From JBGAHD01 sp044226395 (GTDB lineage: Bacteria; Pseudomonadota; Gammaproteobacteria; Xanthomonadales; Ahniellaceae), in the NCBI GenBank assembly GCA_044226395.1, contig JBGAHD010000003.1, positions 248,001 to 312,000 of the forward strand: 64,000 nt of DNA, in the 5' to 3' direction. The notes under the pieces are model-generated. The model had not been told where the DNA came from. It made no database searches and was given only the letters and a program-made list of their open reading frames with translations. Both the position numbers and the translations under genes were made by a program. The first letter of the stretch is position 1. Every line of letters begins with the position of its first letter. Below are positions 1 through 7,345 of the stretch, piece by piece.

Positions 1-70
1 CGGTGGGGTAGGCGCGACTTGTCGTGATCGCGTCAGCGCCAGCGCGAAGTCGCGATGCGCGCGCTCGATT

Positions 71-1084
71 TCAGCGATCGCGCGCGACCGCGTAATCGGC
101 GAGCACGCGCAGCGCCTCGATCGCGGGCGAAGGCGTGAGCGTGTCGAGCGCGGCCATGGCGCTGGCCGCGTAGGCCTTGGCGCGTTCTCGCGCGTAATCG
201 AGCGCGCCGCTGGCGCGGATCGCCGCGACGATTTCGGGCAGCGCGGCGAGTTCGCCGGTTTCGATCGCGTGACGAATACGCGCGGCCTGTTCGGGCTGCG
301 CGGTCTTGAGCGTGCGGATCAGGGGCAGGGTGGCCTTGCCCTCGGCGAGATCGTCGCCGACGTTCTTGCCCAGCGTGTCGGCGTCGGACACGTAGTCGAG
401 CCAATCGTCGGCGATTTGAAACGCCATGCCCAAGTCATGACCGTAGCGCCACATCGCGCGCTCGGCGGCCTCGGGCAGATCGGCGAGGATCGCGCCCAAC
501 TGCGTGGCCGCGGCGAACAGCACGGCGGTCTTTCGCTCGATCACGTTGAGATAGGCGGGCTCGTCGGTGTCGGGGTTGTTCAAGTGCATCAACTGCAGCA
601 CTTCGCCTTCGGCGATGGCATTGGTGGTATCGGCCATCACGCGCATGATCTTCATGCGGTCGAGTTCGACCATCAGCTGGAACGCGCGCGAGTACAGAAA
701 ATCACCGACCAGGATGCTGGCCGAATTGCCCCAGATCGCGTTGGCCGTGCGGCGGCCGCGACGCAGATCGGATTCATCGACCACATCGTCGTGCAGCAAG
801 GTCGCGGTGTGGATGAACTCGACCACGGCCGCGGCCTGCACGTGCTGATCGCCGCGATAGCCCGCGGCATCGGCTGCCAGCAGCACCAGCATCGGGCGCA
901 GACGCTTGCCGCCGCCGCTGACGATGTGCTCGGCGACCTGATTGACCAGGACCACGTCCGAGGACAGGCGTTGACGGATCAAGGCATCGACGCGCTGCAT
1001 CTGCGGCTTGGCGAGCGCGCGCACGGCGTCGAAATCGAGCGGAGACTCGGCGGCACGTGGCAGGACGGAAGGGGCTGAATTCAC
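71..1084 (-). CDS. ispB: Octaprenyl/polyprenyl diphosphate synthase
   Basis: Long-chain trans-prenyltransferase that extends farnesyl diphosphate with isopentenyl units to make the quinone side chain. The first Asp-rich motif reads LLHDDVVDESD and the second reads DDWLDYVSD, the pair that binds Mg-diphosphate; the GGGKRLRP motif lies before them. I start at the GTG at 1084 because a GAGG lies 8 bases upstream. An upstream in-frame GTG at 1111 has no ribosome site and would sit about 10 bases from the likely start of transcription (a TATACT -10 box reads leftward at 1129-1134). The start is the only real uncertainty; length (337 aa) suits the family. The usual rplU-rpmA neighbours are not upstream here. 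Confidence 0.93.
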   Translation of the reverse strand: MNSAPSVLPRAAESPLDFDAVRALAKPQMQRVDALIRQRLSSDVVLVNQVAEHIVSGGGKRLRPMLVLLAADAAGYRGDQHVQAAAVVEFIHTATLLHDDVVDESDLRRGRRTANAIWGNSASILVGDFLYSRAFQLMVELDRMKIMRVMADTTNAIAEGEVLQLMHLNNPDTDEPAYLNVIERKTAVLFAAATQLGAILADLPEAAERAMWRYGHDLGMAFQIADDWLDYVSDADTLGKNVGDDLAEGKATLPLIRTLKTAQPEQAARIRHAIETGELAALPEIVAAIRASGALDYARERAKAYAASAMAALDTLTPSPAIEALRVLADYAVARDR

Positions 1085-1128
1085 GCGTTGAACCTCGGGT
1101 CCGCGACTCACCGGACCGAACGCGCGCC

Positions 1129-1134
1129 AGTATA
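1129..1134 (-). promoter_or_regulatory. -10 box upstream of ispB
   Basis: The leftward strand reads TATACT, five of six matches to the sigma-70 -10 consensus, about 45 bases upstream of the chosen ispB start. A TTGACG occurs further upstream but at a spacing of about 23, too long, so the -35 element is not resolved. Confidence 0.4.
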
Positions 1135-1159
1135 GGCGATGCGCGCCGTCGACGGGTCG

Positions 1160-1777
1160 TCAACGCGCGCGCGAACCGGAGCCGGGCAGTCGTCCCGACC
1201 TGCGCAGGCGGCCGAGAATGCGGCTCAAGCCCACGGGCGTCAGGCCCAGATAGGCGGCGATGGCGGTTTGCGGCAGGCGTCGCGTCAGGGATTCGTCGCG
1301 CGTGAAGAACAGATGCACGCGCGCGGAAGGGGCGAGCATCAGCAGCTCGTGCTCGCGTTGTTCCTTGCGCGCGCCGTGCACGCGCAAGGCCGCCGCATAG
1401 GCCGTGAGCCAGGGCAGACGATTGATGCGCGCGAGCCACTGGCGCGCGTCGATGCGTTCGAGCACGCAGGCCTCGAGCGTCTGCGCGCTGAAGCTGGTGA
1501 TGCCGCGCGGCTCCAACGCCGCGAGGCTGGCGAAGAACTGGCCCTCGGCGAGAAAGGACTTGATGCCCTCGTGGCCGCGTTCATCGACATACGCGAGCTT
1601 CACCAGCCCGCGCGCGATCACGTAGAGGTAGGGATGCGCCACGCCTTGCGCGAACACCGTCGCGCGCGGTGGCAGCTCCACGCGACGCAACTCGCGCGCG
1701 AATGCGGGCCAGCCGGGAAGGCGACTGCCGGCGAGCGTTTCCAGCCAGTGTCGCGTGGTGTCGAAGGTCTCGCTCAT
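1160..1777 (-). CDS. Crp/Fnr-family transcriptional regulator
   Basis: 205-residue regulator with an N-terminal cyclic-nucleotide-binding-type beta-barrel (about residues 25-130, with the typical FAEGQFFASLA stretch) and a C-terminal winged helix-turn-helix (about 160-200, LPQTAIAAYLGLTPVGLSR). It lacks the N-terminal Cys cluster of Fnr, so it is probably not an Fe-S oxygen sensor; the ligand is unknown. The start MSETFD gives a normal family length, and the longer frame upstream would overlap the divergent gene. It is divergent from a short-chain dehydrogenase, with a palindrome of Crp-site geometry between them, so it may control itself and that neighbour (inference). Confidence 0.85.
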   Translation of the reverse strand: MSETFDTTRHWLETLAGSRLPGWPAFARELRRVELPPRATVFAQGVAHPYLYVIARGLVKLAYVDERGHEGIKSFLAEGQFFASLAALEPRGITSFSAQTLEACVLERIDARQWLARINRLPWLTAYAAALRVHGARKEQREHELLMLAPSARVHLFFTRDESLTRRLPQTAIAAYLGLTPVGLSRILGRLRRSGRLPGSGSRAR

Positions 1778-1806
1778 GCGCGATTGATCCGGGTTAATGA
1801 CGCGCC

Positions 1807-1822
1807 TGTCGATGCCGCGACA
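1807..1822. promoter_or_regulatory. Putative Crp/Fnr-type operator
   Basis: Perfect inverted repeat TGTCG-ATGCCG-CGACA: 5-bp arms with a 6-bp spacer, the same geometry as the Crp/Fnr consensus TGTGA-N6-TCACA. It lies in the 70-bp gap between the divergent Crp-type regulator and the short-chain dehydrogenase, 26 bases before the dehydrogenase start. Binding by the neighbouring regulator is inferred from position and geometry. Confidence 0.5.
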
Positions 1823-1847
1823 AGCTGCGCGCACATTCGGAGGACGC

Positions 1848-2582
1848 ATGAGACTAGCCCAATCGACGTGGTTGATCACCGGCGCGACATCCGGAATTGG
1901 ACTCGCGCTGACGCGCGCCTTGGCGCGGCGCGGCGCGCGATTCATCGCGTGGGGACGGGATGAGGCGATGCTCGCGCGACTGCGTGACGATGACGCGTGC
2001 GTGGCGGCGCGGCGCGTGGATCTGCGCGATGCGAAAGGATTGCGCGAGGCCGCGGAGGCATTGCTTGAAGTCGCGCCCAACCTCAACGGCGTGCTGCATG
2101 GCGCGGGGATTCAGCACGCACGCGCGTTCGACGATGAAGCGCTCGGCGAATCAGCCATCGAAGAGGAACTCACCACCAACCTGCGCGCGCCGATCGTACT
2201 GACGCGACTGCTGCTGCCGCGCCTGCGAACGCAACCCGAAGCGGCCGTCGTGTTCATCACCTCGGCTTTGGCCTGGGCACCGAAGCGCGATGCCGCCGTG
2301 TATGCCGCGAGCAAGGCGGGGCTACGGCAGTTCGCGGACGCGTTGCGACTGCAGATGCGCGGCGGTTCGTTGCGGGTAATCGAAGCGGTGCCGCCCCTGG
2401 TCGATACACCCATGACGGCGGGGCGGGGGAGCGGAAAGATCAGCGCGGAGGCGTGCGCCGAGGCGATCGCGCGGGGAATCGCGGCGGGGCGGGAGCGGAT
2501 TTGGGTGGGGAAGGTTTGGGTGATGGCGGGGGTGATGCGGGTGGCGCCGGGGGTGGGGCGGTGGGTGATGGGGAGGGGATAA
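1848..2582 (+). CDS. Short-chain dehydrogenase/reductase (DltE-like)
   Basis: Classical SDR of 244 residues, likely NAD(P)-dependent; the substrate is unknown. The N-terminal TGATSGIG nucleotide motif, a Ser in FITSALAW and a YAASK active-site Tyr/Lys are all present. Start chosen at the ATG at 1848, which has GGAGG five bases upstream; longer frames would run through the putative operator. Divergent from a Crp/Fnr-type regulator. The C-terminus is unusually G-rich in DNA and runs directly into the repeat array that begins 18 bases after the stop codon. Confidence 0.85.
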   Translation: MRLAQSTWLITGATSGIGLALTRALARRGARFIAWGRDEAMLARLRDDDACVAARRVDLRDAKGLREAAEALLEVAPNLNGVLHGAGIQHARAFDDEALGESAIEEELTTNLRAPIVLTRLLLPRLRTQPEAAVVFITSALAWAPKRDAAVYAASKAGLRQFADALRLQMRGGSLRVIEAVPPLVDTPMTAGRGSGKISAEACAEAIARGIAAGRERIWVGKVWVMAGVMRVAPGVGRWVMGRG

Positions 2583-2599
2583 GGGGAGCGGGGAAGATC

Positions 2600-3125
2600 G
2601 GGACACCCATCAAAGGGAGCGGGAAGTTGGGGACACCCATCAAACGGGCGAAGCGCATCCGGCTGGGGAGGGCGAGTTGGGGACACCCATAATCCCCATT
2701 CGCTCGCAATCCGCCCGATCTTCGAGGCAATTGAGGACACCCATGATTCGAGCGCAAGTTGGGGACACCCATGAAGTCCCGGCGGCCTGCGAATTGGGGA
2801 CACCTATCAATCCGAAGAAGGCGGATCGGCCGAATCCGAGCCACTCAACGATTCGGGGACACCCATCATCCGCGCTGGCAATCGACCTCGCCTTCGACCC
2901 GACCCGCTGAATTCAGGACACCCACCAACCAGCCCCGCCAGGCTGGTCGCGAGTCCAATCGGCGGTTCCAACGCCATGATCGCAATGCCGATTTCCCAGA
3001 CGCGAAGGCATGGCGCTTTCAATCCTTGGGTGTCCCGAATCGCCACCGGACTGGCGTCGCCGCACGTTTTCACCCGAGCGGTTCGCCGGCCCACCGGCCG
3101 CCCGGACTTGATGGGTGTCCCCAAT
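2600..3125. repeat. Left array of TTGGGGACACCCAT repeats
   Basis: Gene-free stretch between the dehydrogenase and ssb holding about ten copies of a 12-15-bp unit. Forward copies (GGGGACACCCAT core) begin near 2600, 2629, 2679, 2731, 2759, 2794, 2855 and, degenerate, 2914; reversed copies (TGGGTGTCCC) lie near 3026 and 3111. The unit is an imperfect palindrome, TGGG-TGTC-CCCA. Spacing is irregular (about 25-60 bp) and the sequence between copies is unique, so this is neither a CRISPR array nor a simple tandem repeat. Short frames across it merely translate the repeat. The remainder up to 3312 shows no gene. Confidence 0.85.
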
Positions 3126-3312
3126 CCCTCAACTGGCAACCATCCCGACCCACCCGCTAAGCTTGCCCGACCTGTGGGCGCGCTTAGCGACGCCCGCACG
3201 CGGATTCGCGCCGATGGCCTACAAGCATCCGGGGCGGATTCGGCTACTCGGTTCGCGTCGCGCGAGCGATGATGCTGCCGAAGTTCTCCCCATCGCACAG
3301 GAACCACACGCC

Positions 3313-3870
3313 ATGGCACGAGGCGTCAACAAAGTCATCCTGGTCGGCAATCTCGGCGCCGATCCCGAAACCCGCTACACCGCCAACGGTCAGGCCATCA
3401 CCTCGATCCGCATCGCCACCAGCGAATCGTGGACTGACAAGCAGACGGGCCAGAAGCAGGAACGCACCGAATGGCATCGCGTCAAATTCTTCGGCCGCCT
3501 GGCGGAGATCGCCGGCGAGTATCTGAAGAAAGGACGCCAGGTTTACGTCGAAGGCGCGCTGCGCACCGACAAGTACACCGACAAGGACGGCGTCGAGCGC
3601 TACAGCACCGACATCATCGCCAACGAGATGCAAATGCTCGGCGGCACCGCCGGTGAGCGCGGCGGCGACATGGGCGGCGGCTCGGGCGATGAATTCGCCG
3701 GCAGTCGCGGTGGCGGCGGCGGCGGTGGCGGCGGTCGCGGCGCTCCCGCTCGCACCGGCGGTGGCGCGCGAGGCCCGAGTGGTGGTGGCGCCAGTGGTGG
3801 CGGCGCGCGTCCGCCCGCGCAGCAACAGCAACCCGCGGAAAGTTTCGACGACGACGATATTCCGTTCTGA
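3313..3870 (+). CDS. ssb: Single-stranded DNA-binding protein
   Basis: Tetrameric ssDNA-binding protein used in replication, repair and recombination. Residues 1-110 form the OB fold (starts MARGVNKVILVGNLG; contains TEWHRVKFFGRLAEI). Residues about 115-175 are a Gly-rich disordered linker, including runs of eight or more Gly. The acidic tip is DDDDIPF, the canonical partner-docking peptide. Start at ATG 3313, preceded by AGGA; longer frames run into the repeat array. The usual neighbour uvrA is absent; instead ssb sits between two short-repeat arrays and converges on a hydrolase gene. Confidence 0.97.
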   Translation: MARGVNKVILVGNLGADPETRYTANGQAITSIRIATSESWTDKQTGQKQERTEWHRVKFFGRLAEIAGEYLKKGRQVYVEGALRTDKYTDKDGVERYSTDIIANEMQMLGGTAGERGGDMGGGSGDEFAGSRGGGGGGGGGRGAPARTGGGARGPSGGGASGGGARPPAQQQQPAESFDDDDIPF

Positions 3871-3899
3871 GGAATCGCGCGTCTCGCGACCAAATTCCC

Positions 3900-3930
3900 A
3901 AAGGGCTTCGAGCGATCGAGGCCCTTTTTG
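3900..3930 (+). terminator. Rho-independent terminator of ssb
   Basis: Twelve-base stem (AAAGGGCT-TCGA arm pairing with TCGA-GGCCCTTT, one G-T pair) around a GCGA loop, followed by a T run, 30 bases after the ssb stop codon. Confidence 0.85.
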
Positions 3931-3998
3931 TTGGGCTAACTCGGGACTATCTCTGAACGCGCCGCCTTGTTCTTGGAACGGTGCTCGCTCGAGCGACC

Positions 3999-4829
3999 TC
4001 AGACTTCACCGGGCCGCAGTCGCGCGCGCAGAAAACCCAGCACCTCATCACGAGCCTGCAACGTCGGCTCGCCCGCGCGATCGATCAAATGCGCGGTGAG
4101 CACGCTGTGCGGGCACCCCACGATGTGCTTGAAGAAAGGCGGCGGATCGGGATTCGCCGCTTCATCGGGGAGTTCACGCGCGATGAAGCGCGGACCCAGC
4201 GCCGCGCGATAGGCGGCGAAGCGTTCGGCGCGGCAATGGCGATCGCCTTGAAAGCGATAGGCGAGCACGGTCAAGTCTTCGCGCTCCAGGCGCGCTCGGA
4301 TGGACTTCAATTCTTCGTCCGCGATCTCCAACGCGGCGGGATCGTCCAAGGGCAACGAAGGTTGCGACAGCACCGGCGCGAGCGTCGATGACTCCAGCAT
4401 CATCGTCAACGCGAAGTTGCCGGTGAAGCACATGCCGATCGCGCCGACGCCGGGCCCGCCGCACTCGCGGTGCGCCAACGACGCCAAGGCCCGCAGCCAG
4501 CGCGTGACCGGGCTCGAGGCATTCGCGGCGAGCGCGCGAAACTCCGCGCTCACGCAAGCGCGACGCAGTTCCGCCAAGCCCGCTTCCGCCTGAGCCACCG
4601 CGCCATCGCGACCGAACAACGAGGGCAGATAGACCGTGAAGCCGGCCTCGCGCACCCAGCGCGCGAAACGCAGCACGTGCGGGCTGATGCCGGGCATCTC
4701 GGTCATCACGATCACGCCGGGGCCTTGCCCCGCGACGTGGACGCGCTTGCGGATGCCGTCGAGCTCGATCTCGCGCGGGGTGAAGTCGTCGATCGGGTCG
4801 TCCTCGTCCAGGGGTCGGGGAGATGACAT
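3999..4829 (-). CDS. Dienelactone hydrolase family protein
   Basis: 276-residue alpha/beta hydrolase of the dienelactone hydrolase family. The nucleophile elbow is GMCFTG (Cys nucleophile, as in DLH), a candidate Asp is in QGDRHC and a candidate His in GCPHSV. The real substrate is not known; most bacterial members are uncharacterised. The ATG at 4829 follows an AAGGA at a spacing of 8, and that AAGGA is part of the first unit of the neighbouring repeat array. The same frame stays open for another 134 codons through the array, encoding low-complexity RTPT/GTPM peptides, which I regard as non-coding. Convergent with ssb. Confidence 0.82.
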   Translation of the reverse strand: MSSPRPLDEDDPIDDFTPREIELDGIRKRVHVAGQGPGVIVMTEMPGISPHVLRFARWVREAGFTVYLPSLFGRDGAVAQAEAGLAELRRACVSAEFRALAANASSPVTRWLRALASLAHRECGGPGVGAIGMCFTGNFALTMMLESSTLAPVLSQPSLPLDDPAALEIADEELKSIRARLEREDLTVLAYRFQGDRHCRAERFAAYRAALGPRFIARELPDEAANPDPPPFFKHIVGCPHSVLTAHLIDRAGEPTLQARDEVLGFLRARLRPGEV

Positions 4830-4830
4830 G

Positions 4831-5346
4831 GTGGGTGTCCTTGAAGGGAAAATTCTCTTGGGAAGCGAGGGTGGGGGTGGGCGGCGGTGGGGTGGTGAGC
4901 GCTGGGCCGGCTGGATTGGCGAAAGTGTGGGTGTCCTCAAGTTCAGATGCGTGCGCGTCCTTGAACCGATCCCGGGCAAGGTCTGCTTGCCTCGAAGAAT
5001 CATGGGTGTCCCCAATTGGGGCCGCTGGGCCGGCTGGATTGGCGAAAGCGTGGGTGTCCTCGACCTCATGGGTGTCCTCGACCTCAAAAGCGTGGGTGTC
5101 CTCAAATTCGCAACCGTGGGCGTCCTTGAGCCCATGCCGGCCGAGGTCTGCGTGCCTCGCAGAATCATGGGTGTCCCCAATTGCGGTCGCTGAGGCTGGT
5201 GTTGGCGGCGAGAAACCATGGGTGTCCTCATTCGGTCCCGAATGCCCTCGGGCTATCGAAGACCTTGGGTGTCCTCAATCAGTCCCATCGAGCGAAACGC
5301 CCCAACTCTTGGGTGTCCTAAACCTCACCACTTGGGTGTCCTCAAC
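4831..5346. repeat. Right array of TGGGTGTCC repeats with a nested duplication
   Basis: Gene-free stretch with about thirteen copies of the unit seen at 2.6-3.1 kb, here all reading ATGGGTGTCC(CCAA or TCAA). Copies start near 4831, 4927, 4951 (degenerate), 5002, 5050, 5068, 5092, 5116 (degenerate), 5167, 5218, 5265, 5309 and 5332. A larger tandem duplication is embedded: the block at about 4901-5020 recurs at about 5024-5187, and the second copy is about 40 bp longer because it carries extra repeat units. This indicates recent growth by duplication. A last decayed unit lies near 5406. The remaining bases up to 5442 hold no gene. Confidence 0.88.
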
Positions 5347-5442
5347 CTCACCCCAACGCCCCCGCCCAACCCACCCAAATCCTCCGTCGCCCATGCCCCC
5401 CGTGCTAGTGTCCTAATCGACACCAAACGTGCGTTTTCCGAC

Positions 5443-6498
5443 ATGCCCGATTTCACCCTCCTCGTGCTCGAAGGCGCGCTGCCCAGCGCCGTGGCGGTCA
5501 GTCGCGACATCCTGTCGACCGCCGCGCAGCTCGCGCCGCTCATCGGCGTCGCGCGACCGGCATGGGCGGTGTATTCGTGGCGTGGCGGCGCGGTGCGTTT
5601 GCAGGATGGCTTTACGGTGGCGACGCAGCGCTTGCCCGCGCGCGGCGGCAGCGATGAATCAGTTTGGATCGTGCCGGGTCTAGGCGTAGCCGATCCCGAC
5701 GCGCTGTCTAAGCGGCTCGACGAAGCTGACGCCGTCGCCCTCGCCTCGCGCCTCGCCGCGCATGTTCGGCGCGGCGGTAATGTCGCGGCATCGTGTGCTT
5801 CGGTCTTCTTACTGGCCCGCGCGGGGCTGTTGTCTCAGCGTCGCGTCACCACGTCGTGGTGGTTGGCTTCGCATCTATCGCGTCTCGCGCCCGACGCCGA
5901 GGTGGACGCGCATCATCTGCTGCGCTCGCACGGGCCGATCACGACCGCGGGCGCGGCCTTGGCCCACACGGATCTGATGCTTCATCTGTTGCGCAAGCAC
6001 TGCGGCACGAGGCTCGCCGATCGCGTGGCGCGCATGCTGCTCATTGATGGTCGCCAGGCGCAGGCGCCTTACATCGTGCCGAAGGTGCTCGCGGGGGGCG
6101 ATGAGTTGGTCGCGCGGCTGACGGCGCGCGTGGAGGCGGGGTTGCCGGACGCGCCGTCGGTGGCGGCGTTGGCGGCGGAGTTGCACATGTCGGAGAAGAC
6201 GCTGTCACGCCATGTGATGCGCGCGACGGGCGCGAGTACGCGCAGTTTGCTGCGGCACATTCGCGTGCATCGCGCGCGCGCGCTGCTCGAGAATTCGCGC
6301 ATGAGCATCGAGGCGATCGCCGCCGCCGTGGGTTATCAGGACGCGACCGCGCTGCGCCGCTTGATGCACCAAGTCGCGGGCGCGAGCCCGAGTCGCTTCC
6401 GCCGCGCTACCCTCATCGAACCCGCTCAACGCGGCCCGCGAACGCGCGCGACCCGCGACGCCGCGCGTTCGCGCAAGCACACGCCACAAGGCCGATAG
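5443..6498 (+). CDS. GlxA-type transcriptional regulator (DJ-1/PfpI + AraC)
   Basis: 351-residue regulator. Residues 1-190 are a class-I glutamine-amidotransferase-like (DJ-1/PfpI) ligand domain, with the nucleophile-elbow Cys in AASCASVFLLA. Residues about 225-320 are two AraC helix-turn-helix motifs (VAALAAELHMSEKTLSRHV and IEAIAAAVGYQDATALRRL). Start MPDFTL at ATG 5443; upstream frames pass through the repeat array. It converges on, and overlaps by 73 bases, the 3' end of the alkylation-repair operon. A regulatory link is possible but not shown by the sequence. The ligand is unknown. The Arg-rich tail after about residue 325 is probably forced by the overlap. Confidence 0.85.
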   Translation: MPDFTLLVLEGALPSAVAVSRDILSTAAQLAPLIGVARPAWAVYSWRGGAVRLQDGFTVATQRLPARGGSDESVWIVPGLGVADPDALSKRLDEADAVALASRLAAHVRRGGNVAASCASVFLLARAGLLSQRRVTTSWWLASHLSRLAPDAEVDAHHLLRSHGPITTAGAALAHTDLMLHLLRKHCGTRLADRVARMLLIDGRQAQAPYIVPKVLAGGDELVARLTARVEAGLPDAPSVAALAAELHMSEKTLSRHVMRATGASTRSLLRHIRVHRARALLENSRMSIEAIAAAVGYQDATALRRLMHQVAGASPSRFRRATLIEPAQRGPRTRATRDAARSRKHTPQGR

Positions 6499-6695
6499 CC
6501 CGCCGCGCGCGCATCCGATTCGCTGGCGAAGAACACGCGATGACGCACATAACCCCCACGCGCGATCGCGCGCAGCGCGGCGGGGCAATCGAGTCGTCCA
6601 TAGATCTTGCCGCGCCGATGACCACCGAGCACGCCGGGTGTCGCGCTCTCATAGGGCCGGCCATCGGCGCCGAGCAGGATGTACTTCGCTTTCAT
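6426..6695 (-). CDS. Stand-alone Ada-type metal-binding domain protein
   Basis: 89-residue protein resembling the N-terminal methyl-phosphotriester domain of Ada. The typical segment VFFASESDARAAGYRPCGVC carries two of the zinc Cys (C-x-x-C), and a third Cys lies in GRLDCPAAL. The fourth Ada ligand Cys is not evident. Last gene of a four-gene overlapping operon; its start overlaps the preceding stop by four bases (ATGA). Its 3' end overlaps the convergent AraC-type gene. A role in alkyl-damage sensing or transfer is inferred from the domain and from ogt in the same operon. Confidence 0.78.
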   Translation of the reverse strand: MKAKYILLGADGRPYESATPGVLGGHRRGKIYGRLDCPAALRAIARGGYVRHRVFFASESDARAAGYRPCGVCLRERAASRVARVRGPR

Positions 6696-7345
6696 GCGGG
6701 CACGACGCCATCGGCGAAGCGAATCTCGACACCGCGCCGCCGCCCGTCGATCACGCGACCAATCCCACGACTCATGCGCGCGCGATAGTCGCCTCGCGTT
6801 CCGCTAACCGGTCGATCGCCGCCCGCGAAGATCACCAGATCACCGCGCCGCATTGGCACCACAATGGCCCGCGATTGCCGCCGTGGTCGCTGTTCGACGA
6901 TCACGAAGTCGCCACCGATGAAGTCTCGCTCCGGTTCATCGAGCAGCACTGCGGCGGCGAAGGGGAATGCGCTCCGCGTTGAAGTCGAGTGAAGCAAGGG
7001 AAGGCTCTGCTCCCGATCCAGGGTCGACATCTGCGGCATTTCGAGCACGACGCCACCGCGAGCCAAACCTTCTCGCCAAGTCACGAAGCGCGACGGAAAC
7101 TCCGTCGCGGCTCGCCACCGGGTTCCCCACGCATTCGCCAAAGGCACCAGCGCCTCGTAAATCGTCTCGCGCAAGACCTCCATCTCCGCGCGCGCCGACG
7201 CACCAGTCCATCGCGCGATGTCGCTCGTGGACAGGAATCCCGGCACCAACGCATGGCCCTCTTCATCGACGCGCGCCGCGATCTCGCGCCACATCGCCGC
7301 GCGCAGTGTCGATGCCCAATCCTCGCGATGCTCAGCGGGCGTCAT
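6692..7345 (-). CDS. Degenerate paralogue of the 2OG-Fe(II) oxygenase
   Basis: 217 residues, clearly related to the next gene upstream. The block FPFAAAVLLDEPERDFIGG aligns with FPLQVAIVLSRPGVDFTGG of its neighbour. The iron site has decayed: the HxD motif HQD is HST here (His119 kept, Asp replaced by Thr121), and the distal His (RHGVS in the neighbour) is Arg193. About 28 residues are missing ahead of the core. The frame is nevertheless open and overlaps both neighbours (14 and 4 bases), so it is translated as part of the operon. It may be a structural partner of the active enzyme or an evolving relic. Confidence 0.75.
   Translation of the reverse strand: MTPAEHREDWASTLRAAMWREIAARVDEEGHALVPGFLSTSDIARWTGASARAEMEVLRETIYEALVPLANAWGTRWRAATEFPSRFVTWREGLARGGVVLEMPQMSTLDREQSLPLLHSTSTRSAFPFAAAVLLDEPERDFIGGDFVIVEQRPRRQSRAIVVPMRRGDLVIFAGGDRPVSGTRGDYRARMSRGIGRVIDGRRRGVEIRFADGVVPA

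Noticed and set aside
4830..5231. 134-residue N-terminal extension of the hydrolase (RTPT/GTPM repeats)
   Set aside because: It merely translates the repeat array; the array also stays open in other frames, and the hydrolase domain begins normally at 4829 with its own ribosome site.
2600..5346. CRISPR array
   Set aside because: Units are only 12-15 bp, vary in sequence and orientation, and spacers range from a few bases to about 90; no cas gene is present.
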